The notes: generated by a model not told the origin, from the sequence alone. Shown: positions 52,762 through 62,048, counted from the first letter of the stretch. The stretch: 64,000 nt of DNA from Streptomyces sp. SID12501 (GCF_010550245.1 NZ_JAAGLU010000029.1:79997-143996); one strand, 5' to 3'. A program made the numbers and translations.

Positions 52762-55470
52762 TCAGCGCAGTCGGCGCAGATAGGGGTCCTGAACCGTGCG
52801 TGGCAGCAGGCGGACTCGTGCGTCGAGCACCGTGACCGCTTCAGGCGTCGTGAGTACGGGGTCGAAGTCGGCCTCGGCGAGTTGCGGAAGGTCGACCGCG
52901 AGGCGGGACAGGCGCAGCAGCAGCTGTTCCAGACCCTGGAGGTCGACGGGTCCGCTGCCGTGCGCGCCGAACAGGAGCGGTGCGCACCGTGGCGCGGTGA
53001 TCAGGTCATGGACGTCGTGGTCGGTGAGCGGGGCGAGGCGGGCGGCCTGGTCGGCCAGGACCTCGGTCGCGGTGCCGCCGAGCCCGAACAGTACGAGCGG
53101 GCCGAAGACCTCGTCCTGGACGACTCCCGCGAACACTTCGGTGCCGCGTGCGGCCAGCGGCTGGACGACCACCCCGGTCATCAGGCCGGCGAACCGTGTC
53201 TCGAAGTCCCTGAAAGCAGAGCGCACTTGGGCGTCACCTTCGAGATCGAGGTGCACGGCATGCTGTTCGCTCTTGTGCAGTTGGCCGGGCCAGTGGGCCT
53301 TCATGACCACCCGCCCGTCGGGGCCCCGCAGCCGTTCGGCCGCGATGACGGCGTCGTCCTCGGTCTCCGCCCAGGACCACGGGAGTTGGGGAATGCCGTA
53401 GCAGCTGAGGAGTTCGGCGCAGGTGCGCGGATCGAGCCAGCCGCCGTCCGGGTGGGCCGCGAGATAGGTCTCGGCGACCGTGCGGGCCCGGGCCGTGTCG
53501 ACCTCCGCGACCTCAGGGAGTTCCGGCACGGTGCCCGCGGGCCGGCTCAGCCAGGCCGCACGGCGGGAGGCGTGCGCCAACGCCCGCGCCGCCGAGCCCG
53601 GTTCGGCGTACGACGGGATGGCGCCGCCGTCCCGCGTCGGCAGGAGCCTGACCGGCAGGTCCTGCTCCAGGCGTACGACGGCGACCGGAAGGGCGCGGTG
53701 TGCGGGGCCGTTGGTGAGGGCCCGCACCAGGTCGTCGCCGGTCGCGGCGGCGACAGCCGTGGGGACGAGGGCCACGAGGACGGCGTCGATACCCGGGTAC
53801 CGCATGATCAGGTCCACGCAGTCTCCGAGCTGCTCCTCCGTGACGGCCGCGCCGGCGTCGACGAGGTTGCCGACGGTGGAACCGTCGGGCAGTACGGCAT
53901 ACAGGCTTTCGACCACCGAGGGCGTGAGCGCCGGAAGCGACAACCCCGCTTCCACGCAGGCGTCCGCGGCCAGGACACCCGCGCCGCCCGCGTTGGTGAC
54001 GATGGCCACGCGGCTGCCCTTCGGGAGCGGCTGGGAGTGCAACAGGGCTGCGGTTTCGAGGAGTTCGCCCACCGAGCGGGTCGCGGTGATCCCCGCCTGG
54101 GTGAACAGGGCCTGCCGGGTCATCGTCGGGGTGGCGGCGGCAGCGGTGTGCGAGGCGGCGGCGCGGCGGCCGGCGTCGGTACGGCCGGCGTCGACCGTCA
54201 GCACGGGCATACGACGGGTCACACGCCGTGCGGTACGGGAGAACGCGCGCGGGTTGCCGAAGGACTCCAGGTGCAGCAGGGCGAGGTCGGTGCGGCCGTC
54301 GCTCTCCCACCACTGGAGCATGTCGTTGCCGCTGACGTCGTACTTGTCGCCGAGTGAGGCGAAGGACGACACGCCGATACCCAGGCGGGACAGTCCGTCG
54401 AGCAGGGCGATCCCGACGCCGCCGGACTGCACGGCGACGCCTGCCGTGCCGCGGCGCGGATGATCCGCCGCGAAGGTGGCGTCGAGGGAGAGCGCCGGGT
54501 CGGTGTTGGTGATGCCGAGGGAGTTGGGGCCGACGAGCCGCATGCCGTACGTACGGCACGTGGCCATGAGGGCTTCCGCCTGCCGGCTGTCGAGGCCCGC
54601 CGAGACGACCAGCAGCGCCCGTACTCCGGCCTTGCCGCACTCCTCCGCGGTGTCGGGGAGGGCCGCTGCGGGCACCGCGAGGACCGCGAGATCCGGGACC
54701 TTGGGCAGCGCGCTGACCGAGGGGTGGGACGGCACGCCGAGGATCGACGTGGCACAGGGGTTCACGGCGAAGAGCCGCCGGGTGAAGCCGCCCTCGTGCA
54801 GATGGTGGAGGAGAGCCCGTCCCACCGATCCGGGCCTGCGCCCGGCGCCCACAACGGCGACCGCTTTCGGCCGCAGCAGCGGCTCCAGACTGGCCACGTC
54901 GGCGGCCCGGCCACGGGCCTCGACGGCGGAGAGATAGCCGTCGTCCTCGTTCAGTTCGATGACGCAGCGCACCTCCGGACCATCGAAACGGCGTGTGGTG
55001 CGCAGGCCCAGGTCGGCGAAGAGCCGAAGCACCTCGTGGTTCTCCGCGAGCGCGTCCGCCGTGAACGTGGTGATGCCGTCAGCGCGTGCGGCGGACACCA
55101 GGTGCTCGACGAGGAGCGTGCCGACGCCGTGGTGGTGCAGGGTGTCGGCCACGGCGATGGACATCTCGGCCGAGGCCGCGTCCTCAAGGACCTCGTACTC
55201 GGCCAGCCCGATCACCTGCCCCCGCGACTCCGCCAGCAGCGCCCGGTAGCCGGATCCGGGGCGCGGTGGCGCGCAGGCCCGGTCGGCGGCCATCGCGGCG
55301 GAACGCCGGCTCGCCGCGAAGAACCGCAGCCGCAGATTCTCCGCGGACATGTCCTCGTAGAGCCCCTGCAATTGCTTGTGATCGCCTGGCAGCACAGGAC
55401 GTACGCACACCGTGGTGCCGTCCGGGAGCAGGGCATGGACCGTGGGTCGGCTGAGCGTGTCATCCGTCAT
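52762..55470 (-). CDS. GNAT-fused ADP-forming acyl-CoA synthetase
   Basis: A 902-residue multidomain protein. Residues about 10-175 are a GNAT acetyltransferase (HHHGVGTLLVEHLVS). About 195-640 is the CoA-binding/ligase alpha part with VAVVGAGRRPGSVGRAL and the phospho-histidine site AAASHTAAAA. About 680-900 is the ATP-grasp beta part (VVMKAHWPGQLHKSEQHAV, LVLFGLGG). This domain order is that of Pat/AcsA-type fusions: either acetyl-CoA from acetate with ATP yielding ADP, or a lysine acetyltransferase with a regulatory synthetase domain. GGAGGAG precedes ATG 55470. A DevR-like box lies 84-99 bp upstream. Confidence 0.9.
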   Translation of the reverse strand: MTDDTLSRPTVHALLPDGTTVCVRPVLPGDHKQLQGLYEDMSAENLRLRFFAASRRSAAMAADRACAPPRPGSGYRALLAESRGQVIGLAEYEVLEDAASAEMSIAVADTLHHHGVGTLLVEHLVSAARADGITTFTADALAENHEVLRLFADLGLRTTRRFDGPEVRCVIELNEDDGYLSAVEARGRAADVASLEPLLRPKAVAVVGAGRRPGSVGRALLHHLHEGGFTRRLFAVNPCATSILGVPSHPSVSALPKVPDLAVLAVPAAALPDTAEECGKAGVRALLVVSAGLDSRQAEALMATCRTYGMRLVGPNSLGITNTDPALSLDATFAADHPRRGTAGVAVQSGGVGIALLDGLSRLGIGVSSFASLGDKYDVSGNDMLQWWESDGRTDLALLHLESFGNPRAFSRTARRVTRRMPVLTVDAGRTDAGRRAAASHTAAAATPTMTRQALFTQAGITATRSVGELLETAALLHSQPLPKGSRVAIVTNAGGAGVLAADACVEAGLSLPALTPSVVESLYAVLPDGSTVGNLVDAGAAVTEEQLGDCVDLIMRYPGIDAVLVALVPTAVAAATGDDLVRALTNGPAHRALPVAVVRLEQDLPVRLLPTRDGGAIPSYAEPGSAARALAHASRRAAWLSRPAGTVPELPEVAEVDTARARTVAETYLAAHPDGGWLDPRTCAELLSCYGIPQLPWSWAETEDDAVIAAERLRGPDGRVVMKAHWPGQLHKSEQHAVHLDLEGDAQVRSAFRDFETRFAGLMTGVVVQPLAARGTEVFAGVVQDEVFGPLVLFGLGGTATEVLADQAARLAPLTDHDVHDLITAPRCAPLLFGAHGSGPVDLQGLEQLLLRLSRLAVDLPQLAEADFDPVLTTPEAVTVLDARVRLLPRTVQDPYLRRLR

Positions 55471-55553
55471 CGTGGGTCTCCTCCAGGCATTTCACCACTT
55501 CGAGCATCCAGCGGATCGGGCAGAGATCCCATGGGCTGTCCGGGGGTGCGTGG

Positions 55554-55569
55554 GGGGCCGGTCGGCCCT
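55554..55569. promoter_or_regulatory. DevR/OsdR-like box before acyl-CoA synthetase fusion
   Basis: GGGGCCGGTCGGCCCT is the closest match to the box consensus in the window, 84 bp before the start of the 902-residue gene. Only a weak second half-site is seen one or two turns away. Confidence 0.55.
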
Positions 55570-55616
55570 AAAACCTGGGCCGGGGCGGGGGCACGCCGGC
55601 CTGGGGTTCGGTGTCC

Positions 55617-55700
55617 TCAGCGGTCGGCAACCAGTGCCGTGGCGTCGAGGAGCCAGTTGGCGCGGTCCCACTCGTTGTCGTACCGGCCGAAGACCTTGAC
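55617..55700 (-). pseudogene. Tail of glyceraldehyde-3-phosphate dehydrogenase
   Basis: The last 27 codons plus stop of a GAPDH gene remain: VKVFGRYDNEWDRANWLL ends in TALVADR. The YDNEW motif and the following LLD-TALV are unmistakable, though normal GAPDH has WYDNEWGYSNRL, so substitutions have accumulated. Sequence upstream is unrelated, showing the rest was deleted. Confidence 0.8.
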
Positions 55701-55734
55701 CAGGGTTCCGGTCACCTGGGTCGGTGCGGCCCGA

Positions 55735-55791
55735 AGACGCAGGACGAGGGGTCGCCATGACGTCGCGGGCGACGACGGGCGCCGTCGACAT
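55735..55791 (-). pseudogene. Possible head of a CBS-domain protein
   Basis: From ATG 55791 the minus strand reads MSTAPVVARDVMATPRPAS, like the first residues of Streptomyces CBS-pair proteins (VxDVMTxxxxxV), then turns into unrelated sequence that runs into the GAPDH tail. It looks like a deletion junction between two genes. The match is short, so this is tentative. Confidence 0.35.
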
Positions 55792-55822
55792 GTGGAGGAT
55801 GCCGTGCGTGCGACAGGGCTGT

Positions 55823-57067
55823 TCAGGTGCTGCCCGTCCCGGGTGCCGTGGGGGCATCGGCGGGGCCGAGCCATTCGCAGATCAGGATGGTGGCATCGTC
55901 CTGGAGTTGGCCGTCGTGGTAGTCGCGGAGTGCGTGGATGAGACGGCGCAGCGTTTCGGGGACGGGCAGTCCGTCGGCGTGGTGGCGGATCAGGAAGTCG
56001 GTGAAGCGTTCCACACCGAGTTCGATGTCGCCGCTGCCGCGGGCTTCGGTGATGCCGTCGGTGTAGAACACGATGCGGTCACCGGGTTCCAGCTGTTCAC
56101 GGCACATCGTGGCTTCCAGCCCCAGGTCGGTGCCCATCGGGTGGGCGGGTTTGCAGCTCAACTCGCTGCTCGAACGGCCCGCTCGAATGAGAACCGGCGG
56201 CATGTGGCCCCGGTTGACCCAGGTCAGGACGCCGGTGTCCGTGTCGAGATCGGCCAGGATTCCGGTGACGTATCGCGTCTGGTGGTACTGCTTGATCAGT
56301 GCGTCCTCGATCGCTTCGCCGATGTCCAGCAGGCTCCCGCCCTGGCGGCGGGTGTTGCGGCAGGTACCCATGGCCAGGGCCGCGGTCAGGCCGGCGGCGG
56401 TGTCGTGGCCCATCGCGTCGAAGATCGATACGTGCACCACCGAGCCGGCGGTGGCGTAGTCATAGGCGTCGCCACTGATGTGGTGCGCCGGCTCCATCGC
56501 GGCGGAGATCGCCACGCGGCTGTCGGAGTAGGTGGGAGGCGGCATCAGATGCCACTGCATCTCGGCGGCGATGTTCAGCGGTCCCGTGCGCATCAGCCGG
56601 GCATAGGAGTCACTGCTCTGCCGTTTGCTGACGATGATCAGTGCGATCAGGGAGGCGAGCAGTTCCATGTTCTCCCGCGTGCGCGCGTCATCGGCTCGCG
56701 TGGTGAGGCGCAGTACGCCCAGGCGCTCGGTGCCGTTGAGCAACGGCACCCACCACAGCTGTTCCTCGGAATCCGAGCGGCCACCGCGCAGTATCTGCCC
56801 GTACTGGTATGCCCGGCCCGGCAGCGTGCCCTCGATCCTGATCCCCGGCTCCTCGGCGCCGGCTTCACCCGCGGCGTCCAGTCCGTGGCCGGTCAGCAGT
56901 TGCAGCACCTCGCGCTGCAGGTCCGCCAGATAGATCAGTGCCTGGGTGAAACCCGCGGACGCCGCATGCTCGGCCGTCTTCGCCGACAACCACTCAAGGG
57001 GTATCAGCTGGCTCGACGCCAGCAGACCGGCCAGCATCTTCCAGCTACCCCGGTGCTGATCATTCAC
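55823..57067 (-). CDS. GAF-SpoIIE (PP2C) phosphatase
   Basis: A 414-residue regulator. Residues about 20-150 resemble a GAF domain. The C-terminal 230 residues are a SpoIIE/RsbU-type serine phosphatase with the metal aspartates in HHISGDAYDYA, IFDAMGHDTAAGL, FYTDGITEARG and LQDDATILI. Such enzymes dephosphorylate anti-anti-sigma factors in stress pathways. GTG 57067 has GGGAG 8 nt upstream and is preferred over the longer frame to 57109. No anti-sigma or STAS gene lies next to it. Confidence 0.9.
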   Translation of the reverse strand: MNDQHRGSWKMLAGLLASSQLIPLEWLSAKTAEHAASAGFTQALIYLADLQREVLQLLTGHGLDAAGEAGAEEPGIRIEGTLPGRAYQYGQILRGGRSDSEEQLWWVPLLNGTERLGVLRLTTRADDARTRENMELLASLIALIIVSKRQSSDSYARLMRTGPLNIAAEMQWHLMPPPTYSDSRVAISAAMEPAHHISGDAYDYATAGSVVHVSIFDAMGHDTAAGLTAALAMGTCRNTRRQGGSLLDIGEAIEDALIKQYHQTRYVTGILADLDTDTGVLTWVNRGHMPPVLIRAGRSSSELSCKPAHPMGTDLGLEATMCREQLEPGDRIVFYTDGITEARGSGDIELGVERFTDFLIRHHADGLPVPETLRRLIHALRDYHDGQLQDDATILICEWLGPADAPTAPGTGST

Positions 57068-57509
57068 AGGAGCTTCTCCCACCCCGCAGCCCCAACCGAA
57101 CCCCGGCACACCGCTGGGTAAGGGACAGGCATGCTGACTGTAGTCGTCCTTGTGACCGTGCCGCGCTGTGGCGGGGAGAGCTCGGGGTTAATCGCCCCGT
57201 CAACCCCCAGCATGCTCGCCCGTACGACCAGGGGCATTGTCGTTGAATCCGAAATGATTGGGTTCGACGTCGAACGACTCGATTCACTCGGTCGCAGGTG
57301 GGCGGGTGCCCACGGTTCACCATCGATCGTGGCGGTACGGGCCTCAGGGGCGGGGCGCCGGCCGACCGGCGGAGCGGGGCGCGCCGGTGGCCGCTCTCGC
57401 GTCTGTGGGATGTCGTCGGCACAGCCGCACTCAGGCCGCGCAAGGCCGGCCGATGAGGCGTGACAACGCATTGGCCTGTATCAAGCTGTCCAGTTCCACC
57501 GGGGGAACT
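57068..57509. other. Gene-free gap with 14-bp palindrome
   Basis: About 440 bp between the phosphatase start and the end of a universal stress protein gene. It contains GTTCGACGTCGAAC (57262-57275), a perfect 14-bp palindrome, in a locally AT-richer patch (57230-57290) that may hold the phosphatase promoter. I see no gene. Confidence 0.45.
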
Positions 57510-58274
57510 TCACCCGGTGGGGACGACGACCACGGGACAGTGCGAGTGGTGCAGGAGGGCGTGTGCGACCGGCCCCAGGTGTCCGCCGTGCCGGCTGCCC
57601 GGCCGGTGCGATCCGATGACCACGACGACGGCATCCCGGGTGGCCTCCACCAGGTCCTGCGCGGGGGCGGTGCGGACCGTCCGACGCTCGACCTCCGTTC
57701 TGGGGTGGCGCTCGTGTCCCGGGCTCGTCGCCGGTGTCAGCGAGGACAGTTCGGGGCTCGGGTGCCGGTGCGTCCAGGAGTGCAGGACACGCAGGTGTGC
57801 GCCGCGCCGCTCCGCCTCCTTGATGGCGTAGAGGGCCGCGTCCGCGCTGATGTCGCGCTCCAGACCGAGCAGCACCTCGCGGGGGTCGTCGTGCGGACGT
57901 TCCCCGCGTACGACCAGCAGCGGACCGTGCGCCTGCGCGGCGAGCCGTGAACTCACCGCTCCGCACGCCCAACCGGCCAGTCCACCGAGTCCCCGCGAGC
58001 CCACGACCGTGAGAACCGCGTCCGTGCTCTCGCGGGCCAGCGCCCGCACGACGCCGCCCTCCTCGGCCCTGGTCTCCACGGGCACGGAGGGGTGGCGTGC
58101 GCGTACGCGCGAGGCGGCGGACGCGAGAACCGGGCCGGCCTCGTCGCGGTCGGGCACGGCGTACACCACGCGCAGCGCGATGCCGCGCCGTGCCGCTTCC
58201 TCCGCGGCCTGGTCCAACGCCCGTACGGAGACCAGTGAGCCGTCCACTCCGACGACCACGTGTTGGAGAGTCAT
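57510..58274 (-). CDS. Universal stress protein, two UspA domains
   Basis: A 254-residue protein with tandem UspA folds. Domain 1 starts HVVVGVDGSLVSVRALDQA and has the ATP-binding signature VVGSRGLGGLAG-x9-S. Domain 2 is shorter and ends VVIGSHRPGSRHGGHLGPVAHALLHHSHCPVVVV, also a G-x2-G-x9-G-type site. Similar double-domain Usps are among the strongest DosR/OsdR targets. It is separated by a terminator from the upstream Usp gene, so it probably has its own promoter. Confidence 0.88.
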   Translation of the reverse strand: MTLQHVVVGVDGSLVSVRALDQAAEEAARRGIALRVVYAVPDRDEAGPVLASAASRVRARHPSVPVETRAEEGGVVRALARESTDAVLTVVGSRGLGGLAGWACGAVSSRLAAQAHGPLLVVRGERPHDDPREVLLGLERDISADAALYAIKEAERRGAHLRVLHSWTHRHPSPELSSLTPATSPGHERHPRTEVERRTVRTAPAQDLVEATRDAVVVVIGSHRPGSRHGGHLGPVAHALLHHSHCPVVVVPTG

Positions 58275-58411
58275 GGGCCTGCTTCCCTTCCGCTCTGATC
58301 GCTCCGGATACAGGGGCGCCGCCGCCCGACGATCCGGGCCGGAGTGCCTCCACCGACGATGCTCGTCGTCCGCCGGCCCGCGGGGCAGGAGCCATCAGTA
58401 CCCGTCAGAAC

Positions 58412-58444
58412 GCCGAACGGCCCCTTGGGACAGGGCCGTTCGGC
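58412..58444 (-). terminator. Hairpin terminator between Usp genes
   Basis: A perfect 12-bp stem (GCCGAACGGCCC, 58412-58423, with 58433-58444) and a 9-nt loop lie 75 nt after the stop of the upstream Usp gene. Confidence 0.75.
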
Positions 58445-58518
58445 TTGCGAGGCGGGGCGGAGGGTTCCTCGGCCCCGCTGACGGCCGGGGGCGCGACCAG
58501 CCGCCGCGCCCCCGGCGC

Positions 58519-59391
58519 TCACTCCCGCTCGGGCACGATGACGACCGGGCAGGCGGAGCGGTGCAGCACTCCGTGGGTCACCCGGCCCAGCTGGAGCCCG
58601 TGGTGCCCGGGGCGGCGCCTGGCTCCGATGATCAGGAGGTCGGCGTCCCGTGAGGCGTCCACGAGCACGGTCCGGGTGTGGCCTTCGACCGCGCGGCGGT
58701 GTGACTCGACGTCGGCGGGGGCGTCCTGGAGCGCCGTTTCCAGGGTCTCCACCGCCTGCTGCTCGTGCAGCCGGGCGGGTTCTCCGGTGAGGAGAGGATG
58801 GTCGGTGCTCTCGTGCGCCGGCCACCGCCAGGCCCGTACGGCGTCCAGCGGCACCCCGCGTCGCCGCGCCTCCTCGAAGGCGAAGCGCACGGCCGCCGAG
58901 CCCGCCGGTTTCTCTCCGACGCCCACGACGACGCGGCCGTGCGTCGCGGTCCGGGCCTGGTTGTCGTGGTTGCCGCGTATCACGATCATCGGGCACTGCG
59001 CGTGCCCGGCCACGGTGAGGCTCACGGAGCCCAGCAGCGCCTCGGCGAGGCCGCTGCGGCCACGGCTGCCCGTCACCAGCAGTGTGGCGCTGCGGCTCTC
59101 CCGCACCAGTGCGTACTCGGGTTCCTCGGGCAGCACGTCGGTGGAGACCTTCAGGTCGGGCCGGCGCCGGAGGGCGCGCCGGGCGGCGGTCTCCACGATG
59201 TCCTCGGCCAGCACCTGCTCGGACGGCTTGCCGACGTCCTGGGCGAGCGAGGTGCCCTCGTACCGCTCCCACAGCGACGCGTACACCACCCGCAGCGGCA
59301 GCCCGTGCAGTACGGCCTCGTCGGCCGCCCAGTCGACGGCCCGCAGGCTGGGCTCGGAGCCGTCGACTCCGACGACGATCGGGAGGTCCAT
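58519..59391 (-). CDS. Universal stress protein, two UspA domains
   Basis: A 290-residue tandem UspA protein. Domain 1 begins LPIVVGVDGSEPSLRAVDWAA and has VTGSRGRSGLAEALLGSVS for ATP. Domain 2 begins GRVVVGVGEKPAGSAAVRFAF and ends IIGARRRPGHHGLQLGRVTHGVLH. The upstream GTG 59400 overlaps the ADH stop and is an in-frame alternative start; either way the two genes are coupled. It sits in a Usp-ADH-Usp unit. Confidence 0.9.
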   Translation of the reverse strand: MDLPIVVGVDGSEPSLRAVDWAADEAVLHGLPLRVVYASLWERYEGTSLAQDVGKPSEQVLAEDIVETAARRALRRRPDLKVSTDVLPEEPEYALVRESRSATLLVTGSRGRSGLAEALLGSVSLTVAGHAQCPMIVIRGNHDNQARTATHGRVVVGVGEKPAGSAAVRFAFEEARRRGVPLDAVRAWRWPAHESTDHPLLTGEPARLHEQQAVETLETALQDAPADVESHRRAVEGHTRTVLVDASRDADLLIIGARRRPGHHGLQLGRVTHGVLHRSACPVVIVPERE

Positions 59392-59396
59392 CGTCG

Positions 59397-60419
59397 TCAC
59401 CGTCCCGTACCGAGGTCGAAGACGATCCGTGCCTTGATCTCGCCGCGCAGCAACTCGTCGATGGACTCGTTGACGGCGGCCAGCGGACGGGTCTCGCAGA
59501 TGACCTTGGTCTGTCCGGCCGCGTGCAGCTGCAGGACCTCGGCGAGATCCTGCCGGGTGCCGACGATCGAGCCGATCACCGAGGTGCCGTTCAGTACGGT
59601 GTCGAAGATCGGGACCTGGATCGTGCCGTGCGCGGGCAGCGCCACCATGACGAGCTTCCCGCCGCGCCGCAGGCCCGAGTTGACGGCCCCGAACGCGGCC
59701 TCGTTCACGGCCAGCGCGATAGCGGCATGCGCTCCGCCGTGCTGTTTGAGAACCTGGCCGACATCGTCCTTGCGGGCGTCGATGACGAGGTCCGCGCCGA
59801 GTTCGGCGGCCAGTTCGAGTTTCTCGTCGGTGACGTCGATCGCGGCGACGGTCGCCCCGGCGATCTTCGCGTACTGCACCGCCAGGTGGCCGAGCCCGCC
59901 GATCCCGGAGATCGCGACGAGCTGCGCGGGCCGCACACCGGCGACCTTGAGCGCCTTGTACGTGGTCACCCCGGCGCAGGCCAGCGGGGCGGCGTCCACG
60001 GCGTTCACACCATCGGGCACCGGCTGGGCGAAGTCCGCCCAGGCCAGCATCTTCTCGGCGTGCCCGCCGTCGCAGCCGTAGCCGGTGTTGATCTGCTGCT
60101 CGCACAGCGTCTCCCAGCCGGTCAGGCAGTGCTCGCACCGGCCGCAGGCCCAGCCGAGCCACGGCACGGCCACCCGCTGCCCGACGGACAGGTGGGTGAC
60201 GCCGTCGCCGAGCTTCTCGACGAGTCCGACGCCCTCGTGGCCGGGGACGAAGGGCGGGGTCGGCTTGAGCGGCCAGTCGCCGTGGGCGGCGTGGATGTCG
60301 GTGTGGCACAGCCCGGACGCCTCGACGCGCACACGCACCTGGCCGGGGCCGGGCTCGGGGTCGGGGCGGTCCTCGATGACCAGGGGTTCGCCGAAGGCTC
60401 GGACAACCGCTGCCTTCAT
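59397..60419 (-). CDS. adhP: Zinc-dependent alcohol dehydrogenase (AdhP-like)
   Basis: A 340-residue medium-chain dehydrogenase. Catalytic zinc ligands are Cys38 (GLCHTD), His61-Glu62 (GHEGVG) and Cys148. The structural zinc has four cysteines (92, 95, 98, 106 in CGRCEHC). The NAD site is GIGGLGHLAVQYA. It would interconvert ethanol and acetaldehyde to balance NADH when O2 is low, in keeping with the flanking Usp genes. It lies 43 nt downstream of one Usp gene and overlaps or abuts the next. I recall this same Usp-ADH-Usp order in the S. coelicolor osd locus. Confidence 0.93.
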   Translation of the reverse strand: MKAAVVRAFGEPLVIEDRPDPEPGPGQVRVRVEASGLCHTDIHAAHGDWPLKPTPPFVPGHEGVGLVEKLGDGVTHLSVGQRVAVPWLGWACGRCEHCLTGWETLCEQQINTGYGCDGGHAEKMLAWADFAQPVPDGVNAVDAAPLACAGVTTYKALKVAGVRPAQLVAISGIGGLGHLAVQYAKIAGATVAAIDVTDEKLELAAELGADLVIDARKDDVGQVLKQHGGAHAAIALAVNEAAFGAVNSGLRRGGKLVMVALPAHGTIQVPIFDTVLNGTSVIGSIVGTRQDLAEVLQLHAAGQTKVICETRPLAAVNESIDELLRGEIKARIVFDLGTGR

Positions 60420-60462
60420 GATTGCTGCTCCTTGGGATGGGTGATGGGTGATGGCTGATGGG

Positions 60463-61368
60463 TCAGCCGTGGGAGACGACGGCGACGGGGGCGGTGGAGT
60501 GGTGCAGGACGGCGTGGGTGACGGAGCCGATGCGGGCGCCGAGCGGGCCGCGGCGGCCACGACGGCCGACGACGACCAGGGAAGCCTTGTGGGAGGCGTC
60601 GACGAGATGGTTGCCGGGGCTGCCGTAGTGGCACTCCTCGGTGACCTCGGTCTCCGGGAACTTCTCGGTCCACGGGCGCAGTACCTCGGTGAGGGCGGTG
60701 GATTCGCGCACCGCCAGGGCGCCGTGCAGTTCGAGATCGATGGACAGGCCGTGGGAGTAGTAGGCGGGCGGATTCCAGCCGTGCACGACGCGCAGGGAGG
60801 TGCCGCGGCGGGCGGCGGCGGCGAACGCGAAGCCGATCAGTCCGTCGTCGGGGCGCTCGATGTCGAGGCCGAGGACGACGGGCCGGAACGGAGTCGCCGC
60901 GGACGGAGTGTCGACCGGGTCCGTCTCGTGTTCGTCGGCTGCCTGTTCCCCGGCGCGGACGAACACGACCGGCCGGTCGGCATGCGCCACGACGGACAGC
61001 CCGACCGAGCCGACCAGGAACCCGCCGATCCCGCCCAGCGCGCGGGAGCCGAGAACGAGCAGCTCCGCGTCCTTCATGGCGCCCACCAGTACATCGGAGG
61101 GCCGGCCGGACAACTGTTCGCTGGTCACGTCGAGACCGGGATGGCGCAGCCGGATCCCTTCGCTCGTCTCGCGGGGAATCCTCTCGGTCCAGTACCGCTG
61201 CCTCTCGGCGCTGAGCAACGGTGCCTGCGCCATGGGCGGCGGCACCGGCTCCCAGACCTGGACCAGCTTCAATGGCAGGCCGAGCAGTTGCGCCTCGTGG
61301 GCGGCCCACTCGGCCGCCGCGCGGCTCTCGGCTGAACCGTCGAGGCCGACGGTGACGGTGCGGGGCAT
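60463..61368 (-). CDS. Universal stress protein, two UspA domains
   Basis: A 301-residue tandem UspA protein, first gene of the Usp-ADH-Usp unit. Domain 1 starts RTVTVGLDGSAESRAAAEWAA with LVLGSRALGGIGGFLVGSVG. Domain 2 starts RPVVLGLDIERPDDGLIGFAF with VVVGRRGRRGPLGARIGSVTHAVLHHS. ATG 61368 fits the family start; GAGAGG lies upstream. Two DevR-like boxes lie 64-99 bp upstream. Confidence 0.9.
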   Translation of the reverse strand: MPRTVTVGLDGSAESRAAAEWAAHEAQLLGLPLKLVQVWEPVPPPMAQAPLLSAERQRYWTERIPRETSEGIRLRHPGLDVTSEQLSGRPSDVLVGAMKDAELLVLGSRALGGIGGFLVGSVGLSVVAHADRPVVFVRAGEQAADEHETDPVDTPSAATPFRPVVLGLDIERPDDGLIGFAFAAAARRGTSLRVVHGWNPPAYYSHGLSIDLELHGALAVRESTALTEVLRPWTEKFPETEVTEECHYGSPGNHLVDASHKASLVVVGRRGRRGPLGARIGSVTHAVLHHSTAPVAVVSHG

Positions 61369-61431
61369 GATGCCCACCTCTCGGATCGGGGTCCTGGGCG
61401 AGAGCCTCGTCCTCGTACTAGTCGCCCGGCA

Positions 61432-61467
61432 GGGGCCGCAGGTCCCTGCCGGGGACCGAACGGCCCT
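61432..61467. promoter_or_regulatory. Paired DevR/OsdR-like boxes before Usp-ADH-Usp unit
   Basis: GGGGCCGCAGGTCCCT (61432-61447) and GGGACCGAACGGCCCT (61452-61467) are 20 bp apart and upstream of a tandem-Usp gene, the classic DosR-regulated class. This is the strongest pair in the window. Confidence 0.65.
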
Positions 61468-61569
61468 GGCACGTGTCCGGCGCGGCGGGCCAACCGACGA
61501 GCCCGCAGCCCCTCCCGCGATCACCGCGGCCGGCGGCTGCGGCGGCCCCTGCTGTACCTGGCGTCGCGC

Positions 61570-62048
61570 TCAGTAGGCCGGCAGGCCATGCGCCCGGAAC
61601 TGTTCACAGACACGTTCGACCAGTTCGGAGGTGGGGCGGGAGTGTCGCGCAGCGAGAACGGAACGCCGAGGGCCTCGTACTTGGCGGCGCCCAGCTTGTG
61701 GAACGGCAGGACGTCCACGCGGTCGACCGAGCCGAGACCCGCCACGAAGTCGGCCAGACCCGCCACGGACTCCGCATCGTCCGTCCAGCCCGGTCCCAGG
61801 ACGTATCTGATCCACATCCGGACGCCGAGCCGGTCGAGACGCGTGGCGAAGTTCAGGATGGGCGCGAGTCCGCCGCCCGTCCGCCGGCGGTAGGTCGTGA
61901 TGTCGAAGGACTTGATGTCCAGGAGCACCAGGTCGCGCAGCGGACACCCGGAGACGAAGAGGACGAACCGGGTCCCGGGGCCGTCCACGCCGGTGGACAG
62001 GTCCCAGGAGTGGATCCGGCCGGCCGTCACAGCCCGGACGGTGCTCAC
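61570..62048 (-). pseudogene. Decayed pyruvate formate-lyase activating enzyme
   Basis: The head (GRIHSWDLSTGVDGPGTRF, then VSGCPLR) and the second half (LLDIKSFD, WIRYVLGPGWTDD, RVDVLPFHKLGAAKYEALG) are clear PFL-activase sequence. At about 61934/61935 the frame jumps from GCPLR straight to DLVLLDIKS, removing the rest of the radical-SAM CxxxCxxC motif and about 70 residues. A frameshift near 61650 separates the true tail (LVERVCEQFRAHGLPAY) from the body. Both faults rule out activity. It lies next to carbamate kinase, a fermentative neighbour. Confidence 0.85.

Noticed and set aside
58519..60309. 596-codon frame suggesting an ADH-Usp fusion
   Set aside because: Only its last 290 codons are a Usp; the first part is the ADH gene read in the wrong frame. 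The two genes are separate and merely coupled.
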